DNA from: Heterodera schachtii | Lineage: Eukaryota; Nematoda; Chromadorea; Rhabditida; Heteroderidae | Length of the DNA stretch: 64,000 nucleotides | Assembly (NCBI GenBank): GCA_023374025.1 | Contig: SIJG01000017.1 | Span: 1,379,671 to 1,443,670 of the forward strand | Direction: 5' to 3' | Shown: piece by piece, positions 47,959-59,244 of the stretch | How positions within the stretch are numbered: position 1 is the stretch's first letter | How the letters are laid out: each line of letters starts with the position of its first letter | Position numbers and translations under genes: made by a program | The notes under the pieces: generated by a model | The model's input: only the letters and a program-made list of their open reading frames with translations | The model's database searches: none | Told to the model about the DNA's origin: nothing

Positions 47959-49341
47959 GGAAAATAATTGGCGAAAGATGAAGCAAAAATGATGGGGGAT
48001 TGGAATCAATTAAGCACTAATTAACAAATAAAAAATAATTAAAATAATTTACATATTATCAAATTTATACAATGTTGACAAAATATGTATAAATTCAAAA
48101 GGGTCAACAAATAATTTTTAATGTGGGAACAATGTTTTCGAAATGATTGTTGATGGATTTGTCGGAGGGCGCAAAAGCGGCGGATAATTTTTTGCAGGGA
48201 TTTGGGAGATTTATTGTGTTTGAGAGTATTTTATGTAATTTTATTTTATTTTTGTAATTCTCAGTCAGATTTTTTGGGTTTTTGTTTTGTTTTGTCATTC
48301 ATTCGTCGCTTTTTTCGCCAATTCGTCGCTAATTTATTTAAATTCACTCGCTGACAAATGAATGAAAGTGACAAAATGGGAAAACAGAGAATTATTGCGA
48401 AAAATATTCGAACTCTCTCCCCCTTAGTTTAGTAAAACAAAACATTTGTGACTTTAAATAAAATTAAATAAAATTTATTTATTTTTTATTTTTTGGAAAA
48501 GTCTCCCGCCTTTTAATGAAATTAATTTAAATGAATGATAATCAGTCAGTATTTGTGAATGTCAATTTGTTAATTACTGTTCATTACTCCTCATAAGGGA
48601 AAATGTGTCGGTCGCAATCATTGAAAATTATTATTTGTGGGATCATTCACCGAAAACACCCAATTAATTAATTAATAGTGCGATGACGAGAGCGAAACGG
48701 AGAGATTTTGTTAATCGATCATTTGTGCTCTGATCAGCAAAAGCAGCTGAACGCGGCGCGAGTTGGTCCTTTTTGATGCATTGCTTGGCGACAAGCGATC
48801 ACTTCCCCGCGTGACCCTTTACCGCACCCCCCCCCCCCTCCCTACCTTTACTTTACCCCATTTACCCCTCCCCTTCCTTTACCCTTTATCCCCGCTTTAC
48901 TTTACTTTACCCCTCCCCTTCCTTTACCCTTTATCCCCGCTTTACTTTACCCCCTTTCCCCCCCCCCCCCTTTCCCATTTATTTTTTGCGCTTTTTCCCT
49001 CTTCCCCCCCTTAATTTTCCCCCTTTATCCCCCCCCCCCTTTACTTTTTCCTCTTTACCCCTTCCTTATTCCCTTTTCCCCTTCCACTCTTTCCTCCCTC
49101 TTCCCCTCTTTTCCTCCCTTCCCTTTTTTTCTTCCCATTGTTCGCATTTTTTATTGGTACCCTGCGATTTTTCCTCTTATTCTTATGGGTTCATTCATCT
49201 CGGATTATTCAGTTCATTAATCCTCCATTTTCAGTTTCCTTTTAACACAAAATTCAATCCTTTGACCGATTTGGTTTTCCTTTTGCGTTTAATTCAATCG
49301 ATGAATTCATTAAATTATAATTTTTTTATTGTAAGCCCAAA
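47959..49341. other. intergenic with pyrimidine minisatellite
   Basis: AT-rich to about 48750, then a C/T-rich stretch to about 49130 that includes two tandem 45-bp units (from 48864 and 48909) built of CCCTTTACC-like words. Upstream of the Na+/H+ exchanger; may be its promoter. No gene. Confidence 0.5.
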
Positions 49342-52260
49342 ATGCCTTCCTCATTTTTCCTCCTCACTTTTTTCTTCTCCTCGATTTTTTCTGCTCCAAA
49401 TTTGGAGCATTTACTGAAAAAATTGCCGTCTCAAAACCGAAGTAATGCGTTTGACCGATCAGAACTGATCGAAGTTGACGGAGAAGCGGAAACCACCACG
49501 CCGGTGGACGGGGAAGTGATCAGCGAAGGCCGAAAAGGCAGAGATCGGACGGATGTTCAGCAGCAGCAGACGGCACACACTTTTGACATAAATGCAAATG
49601 GGGAGGAGGAGGAGGAGAGACAGATGACGCACTTCCAAGTCGGCACGGCATATTCAATTTTGGCTTGGCACATAAGCAAAATTGCAAATTATACAAAATG
49701 GGCCATTTCTTTTGCCAATCCCATTTTCCAATGGCATATATGCCTTTTTTCAATCCTCCTTTTGCTCAGATTGTCTCTCTGAATTGGCACCATGTGGAAA
49801 CGCCGTACACCGTCTCTGTTTGGATTCTCCTCGCCAGCATCGCCAAAATCCGTACGATGCCTATCATCATTAATCATAATTACCCCCTATTGCCCTATCT
49901 GTCCGTTAGTCTTTCACGTGAACAAAAAGTTCGGAGAAGCAATTCCCGACAGCGCACTTCTCATCGTCATTGGCCTCGTGTTGGGCTATGGGCTGCACCA
50001 TTTGCACGTCAGCATCGACCTGTACAACCTCAAGTCCACCATATTTTTCCTTTATCTTTTGCCTCCAATTATTTTCGATGCAGGTAAATGCTTTTGCTTG
50101 GCTTAATAGTCGTCTATTAGTCATTTTTTCCCAGGCTATTTCATGCCCTCGAGGCAATTGTTTGAAAATTGGGACTCCGTTATGCTCTTCGCTATTGTCG
50201 GCACAATTTGGAACACTTTGTCCATTGGGTTCGGTTGGGTAAAACCGACTAAACGATGGCCATTAATTGCATTTGAAGGTTCACCTTGCATGTCCTCGGC
50301 CACTTCAACCTTTTCTCCGTGCCCTTCTCCCCCTTCGAAATTCTCCTCTTCGCCTCTCTGATCAGTGCCGTCGATCCCGTGGCAGTCATTGCGGTCTTTG
50401 AAGAGATTCACGTCAACGAGTTCCTTTTCATCAATGTTTTCGGAGAGGTGAACTTCTGTTGGTCTTTGGTTAATCAGTTTGTCACTGATTGATCAGTCCA
50501 ATCAATTCCCTTTTTGCTGATCATTATTCACTGTTGGTCATTCATTCCATTCAATCCATCATTGTGCCCCCCCCCCAATCGTTCCCCCCCCCTTTTTAAG
50601 GCGCTGTTCAACGACGGAGTCAGCGTGGTCAGTGAATTGTGTGTTTTTGAATTAAAAATGAAAAGGATGCAACATTTCCGGTGCTCTACCAAATGTTCCG
50701 CAAGTTCACTCTGATCGGCGTTGATCAGTTGGCTCTTGCGGATTATTTGGCCGGCGTCGGCTCTTTTGTGGTCATTTCGTTCGGCGGTGCTCTCACCGGA
50801 TTGTTTTTCGCCTTTTTTGTCTCCATTTTGACCAGGTGATTGGGTCACAGAAAATCACTGTGAATTTATTCTCAAAACGCTTAGATTCACAGGACGTGTG
50901 AAGATTCTTGCGCCGGTAAGCGATTTTTTTGCAAGAAGTGATAGTCCCGGGGAAACGGGGGGGGGGGTAATTAGCAACAATCATTAATTAATTAATTAAT
51001 TACACTTGGCCATCCCCTTCTCATTTGTTTTCGTCTCTTATCCCTTCTCCCCAAAAGGTGTTCGTATTCGTCGTCCCTTACCTTTCTTATCTCACCGCTG
51101 AAATGTTCGGACTGTCCGCCATTCTCGCGTATTCTCATCCCCAATTACTTAATTGCTTCTCCTAATTACCCTTCCTTCGCTTTTCCTTAGCATTGTCGCC
51201 TGTGGCATTGCCATGAAACAGTACGTCAAGGGCAACATGACCCACGACGCTAACAGTTCGGTCAAATATTTTGTCAAAATGTTGGCACAGAGCAGTGAGA
51301 CAAGTAATTTGTGGCTTTGAATTGCGATGTTCAAAATGGCGCAATGTTTTGGCATTCAGTCATTTTCATGTTCCTCGGCTTGTCGTCCATCGCCAGCAAA
51401 CATCACTGGGACACTCTTTTCGTCGCCGTCACTGTGCTCATCTGTTTCGTCTACCGTGTCATCGGTACCGACCATTGCCCCATTCCTACCGTATTAGCCA
51501 AAATGGTACCGTAATCTGTCCCACCCCAAGGCGTTCTCGTGCAGTGTGCCTTTCTGAACCGTTTCCACAAAAAGAAGTTCAGCGCCACCGACCAGTTCGT
51601 CCTCTCCTACGGGGGTCTGCGCGGTGCCATTGCCTTCGGTTTGGTCGTTTCCCTCCCGGCGATTATTGAAGCGAAACGAATGTTTGGCCATTTGAAAGCC
51701 AACGGACTAAAAGCCGGCCTTTTTAGGTTCGTCACCACTTGCATCGCCGTCATTTACTTCACCGTTTTCCTCCAGGTGTCCTTTTCTTTGTTTTGCTTTG
51801 CTTTTTCTTATCTCCGCCGTTGTTTTAGGGCATCACAATTCGCCCTTTGCTGTCTTTGCTTAAGGTGGAGAAGCAGGACATGGAATACGAGGAGATGATG
51901 GTGGAGAAGGTGCCTTTCCAACCCAATAATACCGTATTCTGTCGGGGGTTACTGTACACTTTTGTCAAGGTCTACAACAAATACTTTGACTACACAATGG
52001 CCGGTATTGAGGACATTGTTGGCCAGCGGGGCAAACACTTCTTCAGAGACGCGTCAGTCAATTGGCCAATGGACGACGGCACATTTTATTTTGTAAATTT
52101 AAGTTTCGAACGGTTCAACGCCAAAATTTTGAAGCCATTGCTAATGCGAAATATGACACGGAAAACATTCGACGCAACTGACATTGTGCGGGCGTACAAC
52201 AAAATAACGCTACAGGAAGCGCTGAAAATTGCGCACATTGGGCGAAAAATGAGAAAGTAA
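49342..52260 (+). CDS. nhx-like: Na+/H+ exchanger (NHE/SLC9 family)
   Basis: Electroneutral antiporter controlling intracellular pH. Signal peptide [17 protein letters not shown], then an acidic extracellular linker. Transmembrane segments follow: [41 protein letters not shown], the ion-translocating [73 protein letters not shown] and [16 protein letters not shown]. The cytosolic tail runs to HIGRKMRK (stop 52258-52260). The tail is short for a regulated plasma-membrane NHE. The intron inside GVSV/VLYQMF (50628-50680) seems to end TTTCCG; an AG 15 bases earlier would insert five residues in this helix. A possible N-glycosylation site is NMTHDANSS. Confidence 0.92.
50628..50680 (+). other. candidate GT-CG intron in the Na+/H+ exchanger
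   Basis: From GTCAGTG after FNDGVSV to ACATTTCCG before VLYQMF. The CG join reproduces the family's contiguous NDxVTVVLY helix. A canonical AG at 50664-50665 is also in frame but inserts DATFP and makes a 38-nt intron. Confidence 0.45.
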
Positions 52261-53390
52261 ATGGGTCAAGTGGGCGGGGGGGATCAATTAAGACGAATTA
52301 AGAGCAATTAGGAAAAGGGGAAAATGAAAGGGGGAAAATGCCAAAATTGACAGAGTGAAAGAAAAGCAACCGAACACAATGCCAATGACAGCCGAAGCAC
52401 ACCGAAGGGAGGAGGAGCAGAACGAAACAATGACAATACGAAGCAGAGAAATGGAATTGGGACAAGTGGGCCAAGGAAAGCAATTAATTAATTAATGATG
52501 GTAATTAATTATTAAGTATATGTCTAATCGGGATAACGCGGAATTGCTTTATGCGATGTTCTCTCGTCTGTTGGACAGAAAAATTGAGGAAATGCAACGG
52601 AGAAAAGAGACGAGAAACCGATCGGAGGATGACGACATAAAAGTGACCGGGGAAAAAGGGGGGAGAAAGTGAATAAATGCAATCAATTAAGGATAATTAC
52701 ATGGACATTCTGAACACGAGTTCGGCATCGCAAAGCAATGTAAAATTTGCGGAATTGAATACTTTTTAAAGTGTCGAAATTTTAGCAACGATCAGCAGCA
52801 ATAGCAAAGGAAAAAGAGAAAGGAAATGTGAGAGAGAGAGAAGAAGCATTGGAAATGGAAAGGGGGACAAACGGACGAGAAATAGCAAACAATAGAAGCA
52901 AAGGAAAAGAGGAGGAGAAGGAAGAGAAAGAGGAGGAGGAGAGCAGCAGAACATAATCAGGGGAGGAGGAGGAAGAGAAAGAGAGGAAAGAGGACGAGAG
53001 AGAGAGAAGAAAAAGTGGAGGAGAAGAAAGAGGAAGAAGAGGAGGAAGAGAAGAGATAGAGAAAGAAGAAAAAGTGGAGGAAAAGAAAGAGGAGGAGGAG
53101 GAGAGGAACAGGAGAGAGGAAGAAGAGAAACTGGAGAAGAAAGAGGAAGAAGAGAAGAAGAGGAGGAAGAGAAGAGAGAGAGAAAAAGCGAAACCTTCGT
53201 CGGGGAAGGGAGAGAATTGGCATATCGGAACAAAAACATATTATTATTATTAATTACTAGTAAACTAACCAAAAAAGGACTGTATTATTAGAGCAACAAA
53301 AAAAAGCAATTAAAAGTGATCGGTATTCAATTTGATCAGTCTTCGGTCACTCCCCGACCCTCCCTCAGCTTTGCTGTGCCCATTCATTGC
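52261..53390. repeat. intergenic with a 420-bp purine tract
   Basis: About 52796-53213 is almost purely A/G on the plus strand (GAGGAGGAAGAGAAAG-type words), a candidate for triplex or H-DNA. The remaining sequence is AT-rich. The long minus-strand Leu/Ser/Phe frames are translations of this tract. Confidence 0.7.
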
Positions 53391-53946
53391 TCATTCAGTC
53401 GCTTTGTCAGCTACAAAATTTCGCATGTAACGGATAAACAGCGGACGTCCGGGGGCCGCGTAGTCGTAAAAACGGTTAAAGCGGCGCCCGCCGAATTCGG
53501 CCGGCGCCATGGACATTGGGTGGAAGCTGCTGAATCGGGGATTGATGGTCATCCACCCCTCCCGCCTTCGAGCAGTTCCTCTCCACCGCCTCTTGGCCCA
53601 CCTTCGGACTCGGCCCGTGCCCGGCTGACGCCACCCGCTAAAAAGGGCAAATTCAGAAGGAAGGCCCTGGGCTTCTTCTGTCTCCGTATTGCTCGACTTA
53701 CAACGGATGCGGCACTCTCTTCTCCGCCAAAGGGACAATGTCCTGCTGTTGCTGTTGGTGGACAATGGCACAATTAATGGAAAGGGCAAAAGAAACGCAA
53801 AATCCCAACAAAAAACAGACTTCGTCAATTTGTGCCATTTGGCCATTGTCAGCGAAAAGCGAATCATCGGCCAAAGAGAAAGCGAACAGAAAACAGAGAA
53901 GGAAAAGCGGAAAAAGTTTGAATGATTGGGCGAAAAACAGTGCCAT
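53391..53946 (-). CDS. putative neuropeptide-like secreted precursor
   Basis: ATG at 53946 opens a strong signal peptide (MALFFAQSFKLFPLF, LLCFLFAFSLA). Phase-consistent GT-AG splicing (donors after QIDE and after VPHP; acceptors CAACAG and TTTTAG) joins QQQDIVPLAEKRVPHPFGW to RQPGTGRVRRWAKRRW. The last exon reads MTINPRFSSFHPMSMAPAEF, GGRR, NRFYDYAAPGRPLF, IRYMRNF and ends DKATE (stop 53391). Basic cleavage sites (KR, RR, KRR, ARRR, GRR) divide it, and one is preceded by Gly (amidation). No known family was recognised. It diverges from NDUFB4. An alternative reading of exon 2 exists, so the mature peptides are provisional. Confidence 0.5.
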
Positions 53947-54606
53947 TCTCTCTTTTGTTGGGTTAAAATGAATAAATCTGAAAAGGTAGTCAATCTGAAG
54001 AAAATGGAAAAGTAAAAGTCGGCCCAAATGCCATTCCCCCGGCAAATGTCTTCGTTACTTTTGGCATTTTTTGTCTGCCATTCCTTTCTTTGTCGGCACC
54101 TTCCGAAGAACAATTTTTGTTTTCAACTGAAAAGAACGGCACAATTTGCGTTTTAAATGCTTTACACTGAGTGTTCTCCCAATTGAACTCCATTAGCTGT
54201 CCTTTTGTCATAGGTAATAAATATAAAAGTGTCTTTTCTGATTAGGGGAAAAGTCAATTTCTGACAATGGCATTTCCAAAAATGGAAGTGCCATTTTTAC
54301 TAATTCGCCTTCTAATTGAAGACATTTCCCAAAAGCAAGAAACAACTTTTATTTACCAAAATAAATCATTTAATATACTCATTTGTCAAGTGAAAATGTA
54401 AAATATTAAAATTGAAAAAGAGAGAAACAGTACACTGCTTTGGGTAGTAAGAAATGCTTTTAAAAAAGCATCCAACAAAATGCCATATTAATATCCATAA
54501 AGTCTAAAAAAAAAGCTATTAACTTGAAATCCACTGCAATTACGAAGTGATCAAATCCATTTTTCGTTGTTGGATAGTAATTTACGGATTTTTTAGAATT
54601 TACAAA
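53947..54606. other. divergent spacer
   Basis: Between the peptide precursor (-) and NDUFB4 (+). AT-rich; a minus-strand TTTTCAG acceptor near 53985 could give the precursor a spliced leader. No gene. Confidence 0.4.
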
Positions 54607-55874
54607 ATGCGACAAACGCTTCGTTTGCTTCGGCCTGCGCCCAACCAAAACATCGAATCGCCACGACTTTGGCAAGACCCCGTTCTCGGCTACTTCGAAA
54701 CACACGGCAAAACGGAGTTTTTGCCCGGCGAACAATACAATTTGACTGATGAGCAGAAAAAGGCGGTGCTTTGGCGCTATCGTGTTAAGGAGGTGGGGCT
54801 AACCGCAAAACCAGGACTAATTAGGCATTGACTTGGAAATTAAGATTCTCAAAAAAGAATACCTCCGCCGAGAATTTGACCCGCACACTTTCAAATACAA
54901 GGTAAAATTGTATAAAAAAATATGAATTTATGCAAAAATTAGATCGATTTTGACGCGTATTTTGAAAAAAAATCTCAACTTTTTTGTTCGAATGCGGGTC
55001 CGGGATTCGGAATTGGGCAAATTCGAGTTCAGATTCGTAATCAGCACCCTCGAAAACCCCCAGAAACCGGTTTTGAACCCAAAATAAAAAAGTTAAATTA
55101 GGGACCCCCATTCTTAACGATTGCCTTTTTATTTGAAATTTAAATTTGAGTATTTATGAATTTTTTGAATTGACAGCAAGGGGTGGTGATGGACCCGGCG
55201 ATGTTCCGTTGGTATGCCGCTGACATGACCCAAAGCGAGTTCTTCCGCCAAACTCCTCGAACTTGGTTTCTTTACGCCGGCGGTTCCCTCCTCGCCATTT
55301 GGCTTTACACGAAAATTTGCGTTATTTCTTCGGTATGTTAAAGCAAAGCTGCACTAAAATATGATTCTACCTAATTACTTAAATTGCTAATTTTTACAAT
55401 TAGAGCTCACAATCAACATTTTGAAAAAAAGTCTGGATCTATGTTGGACCTGTATCTGAATTTCCTGGGCAAAGATCCATGAAAAACCAAGGCTTATCCT
55501 CCAAAAATCTATTTCATCATTTTTGACAACTTGAAATAAAAAATGTTCAATCGGAATAACAAATTCAAAATTTTTATCCACCAGGAATTCCAGGTTTTAC
55601 GTGCCTAATCTTGGCCCGTATCTTGTTTTTTTTAAATATGGGCCTGTGTTTCCCGGTCAAAAATCCAGGTACAGCAAAAGAGTTGTTCTAATTCTATTTC
55701 CAATCGGATTGAATAAATTTAAATTTTGGGTTAAAAAAAATTTAAAAATTGCAGGAGAAACGTAAGGACGAGTGCGCGAAGGGCGAAATGCTGTGGTGGG
55801 ACCGGACCAGAGGTCGCCGTTTGACTGTTGCCGGAAGTGCGCATCCGACACCCTATTACGGATACGATTATTAG
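54607..55874 (+). CDS. nuo-6-like: NADH dehydrogenase 1 beta subcomplex subunit 4 (complex I B15)
   Basis: Accessory single-pass subunit of mitochondrial complex I. Four exons: MRQTLRLLRPAPNQNIESPR through FLPGEQYNLTDEQKKAVLWR; IDLEIKILKKEYLRREFDPH; VVMDPAMFRWYAADMTQ, RQTPRTWFLYAGGS and the membrane helix LLAIWLYTKICVISS; then EKRKDECAKGEMLWWDRTRG to YYGYDY. Order and spacing follow human NDUFB4 (YNISPE, RARLKREYLLQYNDP, ALLRWAYA). The first intron starts GTTAAG inside WRYR. An AATAAA lies at 55922-55927. The small TPR gene follows 181 bp later on the same strand, so an operon is possible. Confidence 0.85.
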
Positions 55875-56055
55875 GCCACCGTTTATTGCTTTTTCGGTCA
55901 TTGTTTTTTGATTGTCCATGCAAATAAAGCAGATTATAGGCTGACTGTTGGCATGTATTTTTCTACGGATTTGACTTAATCAATTTGTATTCCGTTTTTA
56001 TTTATTTTTAAAAATTTAATTTTAAATTTACTTTTGAAGCCAATCTTTTTCTGTC

Positions 56056-56855
56056 ATGTCATTTCAAGAATTGGAGGCCCAATGGATTTTGGTTGAGAAT
56101 GAATTCGATGCCAAAAAATTATCAGAAAAATTGCAAAGGGACGGAGGGAATGGGGCGGAGGCATTGCCTTTGTCTTCTTCGGATTGCGAGGAGTCCTTTT
56201 GCAATGCTTTGTTGCTTAAATGTCTGATTAGGACAGGTGAAATTGGCACTTCCTATGACTTGCAGGTGTTTTTTCCTTTAAAAATGCCATTTTTGAAAAT
56301 TTCTTTTCAGAGTAAATTTGACGCTTTGTTCCCCGACAAAAATGACCAATCATTGCATATCTTTCATCATTTATTGGCGCTTTTTCATTTATTTGTGGAC
56401 AAACATTTGGAAAATGCGCGTGCCAATATAAGAAAGGCATTGGCATTCATTTTCATTCCAATTTTAAAATGCCTTCAAATTTCAGGCGATTGCTTTTGCC
56501 GAGACTGACATTGAGGACACTCTCATTTCGGCACAAATTCTCATCGCCAAAGGCCAACGACAATTGGCGAACACTCAATTGGTGAACGCGGCGAAGGAAG
56601 GCGAGTGAACGGACAGTTACAGTTATTCGGAAAATGCAATAAAACGCATAAAATAGGCCAACGAATAAATAATTTTTAGCACCTAATGATTGGCGTGTTT
56701 TTTATTGGCTTTCCGAGAATTTGCTGGCGATTGGAATGTTGGAGAAGGCAAAGATTTGTGTGGAACACGCGCGAAAAACCAATGCGAAAAGCGAACTGTG
56801 CGCGAAACTGCTGGACGAAATCCTCGTAAAAACGGTGGGAAAGTTTTCGGATTGA
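56056..56855 (+). CDS. small TPR protein, family not identified
   Basis: Starts MSFQELEAQWILVENEFDAK; later exons give SLHIFHHLLALFHLFVDKHL, AIAFAETDIEDTLISAQILI and NDWRVFYWLSENLLAIG, LEKAKICVEHA, ending ILVKTVGKFSD (stop 56853-56855). Helical pairs with small residues at TPR positions suggest three or four TPR-like repeats, so a protein-binding scaffold. Two of its introns have GC donors (56437, 56601); the first contains no GT at all. Spacing to NDUFB4 suggests co-transcription. Confidence 0.65.
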
Positions 56856-56970
56856 TTCAAAAATTAAAATATGGTAATAAGGGTAAGCCAAAACAATCCA
56901 CAAAAATAACATTTCACATAATTTACTCTAATAGAACAACAAATTCACAAAATGACCACCGAATGGAATT

Positions 56971-58842
56971 TTATTTTTCTTTTGCGGGCGTTGGAAAAAA
57001 TAATTTCTTCGAATTGCCGCTATAAAATTTCTTAAAAATTTGCGCATCTTTGCACAAATTGCAACTTCGTTGGCACATTCGCTGCACAATGCGTTTGTGT
57101 AGCGCGGACTGACAAAACGGAGTCCAAAAGGCGCATAAATTCGTTTTGTCCGCGCAGTCTTCAAAAGGGAACAAATAATTCCATCTTTTGAGTAGTGTCT
57201 CTTGGCCGGTCACTAACTTTGCTCTGTTTTGGTCGGCACTTTTCTCCAAATTGGGGCATTCATCCGCAAATAAAGAGGGGCCGCCAATGGGTGCACCACC
57301 ATTTGTCCCTCATTTGTTTGCCCAACGTTTGTAAATTCCGCAGCCAATGGCAATGCCATGCCAAAGGGTGGCGTGCCGACAAGTTCCTGCGTTGGATTTG
57401 TGATTGCGTTGTCGTTGATGAACTCATTGTTGTCGGTTTGCAATTGGTTCGGCTCCGTTTCGGGTGTCTTAGTCGGACAAATGATTGATTCTTTTTGCAT
57501 CTGATCACATACCGTTACACATTTGTACATTCTGCGTATTTTGGACAGGCTAAATGTTGCCTTCCAAAGTCATTAGCGTTAATTGACTATGTTAACTCAA
57601 TTGGGCTGAAGTCAATTGCCGATCCGATCACTTTGGTCATCGTCGGTTCTCTCGTCACCAGCGTTTCGAGCCCGTTTCTGCTGAATGCGAGGCTGTCGTA
57701 GTGCATTATCGAGTTGTAATCTGTCAGAGGCAATTAAATCGGCCAAACAGAAGACAGAAAACCGTAAGGCATTTCGTAGTAAGAACTTTCGAGAAGGTCG
57801 ACTCGTCCGAATTGGTCGTAGGCATCCAAAATGCTTAAAGTTTTCCCCATTTCCACCTCCCTCCAAATACCTTTGTCAATGTTTTGCCAAAGGATCAGCA
57901 AATATTTGTCCCTGTCCCATCTTTCGTGCTCGTGGTAAAAGCCCACAGAATGCATCTTAACGGTGTTGCGATCAACGGGGGGCGGGGACTTTGTCAAGAG
58001 CCCACTGACTAATTCGTGGATGATCGTGTCAATGTGCAAACAGCCGTTGTCCAGCGACAATTCCTGTCTTCCCCCCGCTCTTCCCACGTCGGAATAACAA
58101 CTTAAGCTTCGCCTTTCAACAAAATCATTAAGTATTTGTGTCGGTTGCACTACGTTTCCCCTTCCGTGTCGTTTCCCCCAAAAAAGTCAAGCAGAAATTT
58201 TTCAGAAAATGGGGGGGGGGGGGGAGCTGCTCCCATTTGTGTGTCCCACCCATCGATTTTTCCGACAAAAAGGTAATCGTCGTCGAATGGCGATTTCGGC
58301 ACAAATCGAATGCAGGTCCTCTCGTGATATTCCTGCAAAAGACATGTTGTAGCCAGCTGTACTTTTTGTTCCTGTTTTTCTCCCAGTGTCTATGTACTTG
58401 GAATGCCCTCGCCAGCATCGCGCGTTCCCTTGCGCTGTACTCCAGACTGAGTACGTAGGGAATTCGTCCGCTTGGCCATTTCTTCAGCACATTGGCCACT
58501 CCGTTGGACCGTCTGCCGTTCGCTGTGCCCAATTTCCGTCTCCACGGACGGCGTTCTCTCTGTTTTTTTTTAAAATTTTTTTGTCGTTCATTCCACTTGG
58601 TTTTTCCCCTTTTGAAATTGTACCCTCAACGCCGCCTTTCCTCGGATGTCCCCCCGGTAGAAAGGCTGTTGTGTGAGGATGTTTTTCTTCCGCCGGCCAT
58701 TTTCAATTGCTGAAAAACTTTCAAAATAATCTTTGAATCGCATGGGCCAAAACAAGAACCGACCAAATGATTTCTTATATCTTCTCGCGTTGATAAAGTC
58801 TAATTCTGTCAAGAAAGTGACCTCTTCTCCTCTCATTGCCAA
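56971..58842 (-). CDS. nas-like: astacin metalloprotease with C-terminal ShK domain
   Basis: Secreted zinc endopeptidase of the nematode NAS group. Prodomain piece PFYRGDIRG, then KKWPSGRIPYVLSLEYSARE starts the catalytic domain. ERTCIRFVPKSPFDDDYL follows, then the zinc motif HELMHSVGFYHEH after removal of an intron between HEL and MHS, and the Met-turn SIMHYDSLAFSRNG. The domain ends LSKIRRMYKC. A linker rich in Asn/Thr/Pro leads to a ShK domain (CADKTNLCAFWTPFC, CQRSCNLCKD), and the tail ends TPAKEK (stop 56971). No signal peptide was identified, so the true start may be upstream of 58842. Introns checked are GT-AG. Confidence 0.85.
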
Positions 58843-59244
58843 TTGGAAATCGGCGGGAGTAAGAAATTGTTGGGACTTTGAAATGCGAATTTGTGCTAAA
58901 TTTAAATAAATTCATGTTTAAAGGAATTCCGGGAAGAGAGTGTCACCATTTAGCATTAGTAAAGGCCAGATCAATTTGAATAAATTTTTGTGCTGATTGT
59001 CTGCCAATTTAAACAGTGGGAGTAATGAAATCTTCATTCGGTCAATTCATTTATTTACCATTTCTAAATGAAGGGGAAAAAAGAAAAACAGGAGAAATTG
59101 AGATGATTGGACTACCGGCGGATGTGACTTGAATCTGCTCCGATTGGAAAAGGTCAAAAGAAAGTCGATCAGAGGGGAAACTAACCAAACAACAACACAA
59201 ATGCAAACACAAATTTACCTAAATATCCCTCCTTTTTTTTCTTC
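58843..59244. other. AT-rich spacer upstream of arm 2
   Basis: Between the astacin 5' end (-) and the duplication boundary at about 59245. No feature recognised. Confidence 0.4.

Noticed and set aside
52766..53272. 168-codon minus-strand Leu/Ser/Phe frame
   Set aside because: It is the complement of the purine tract; composition alone explains it.
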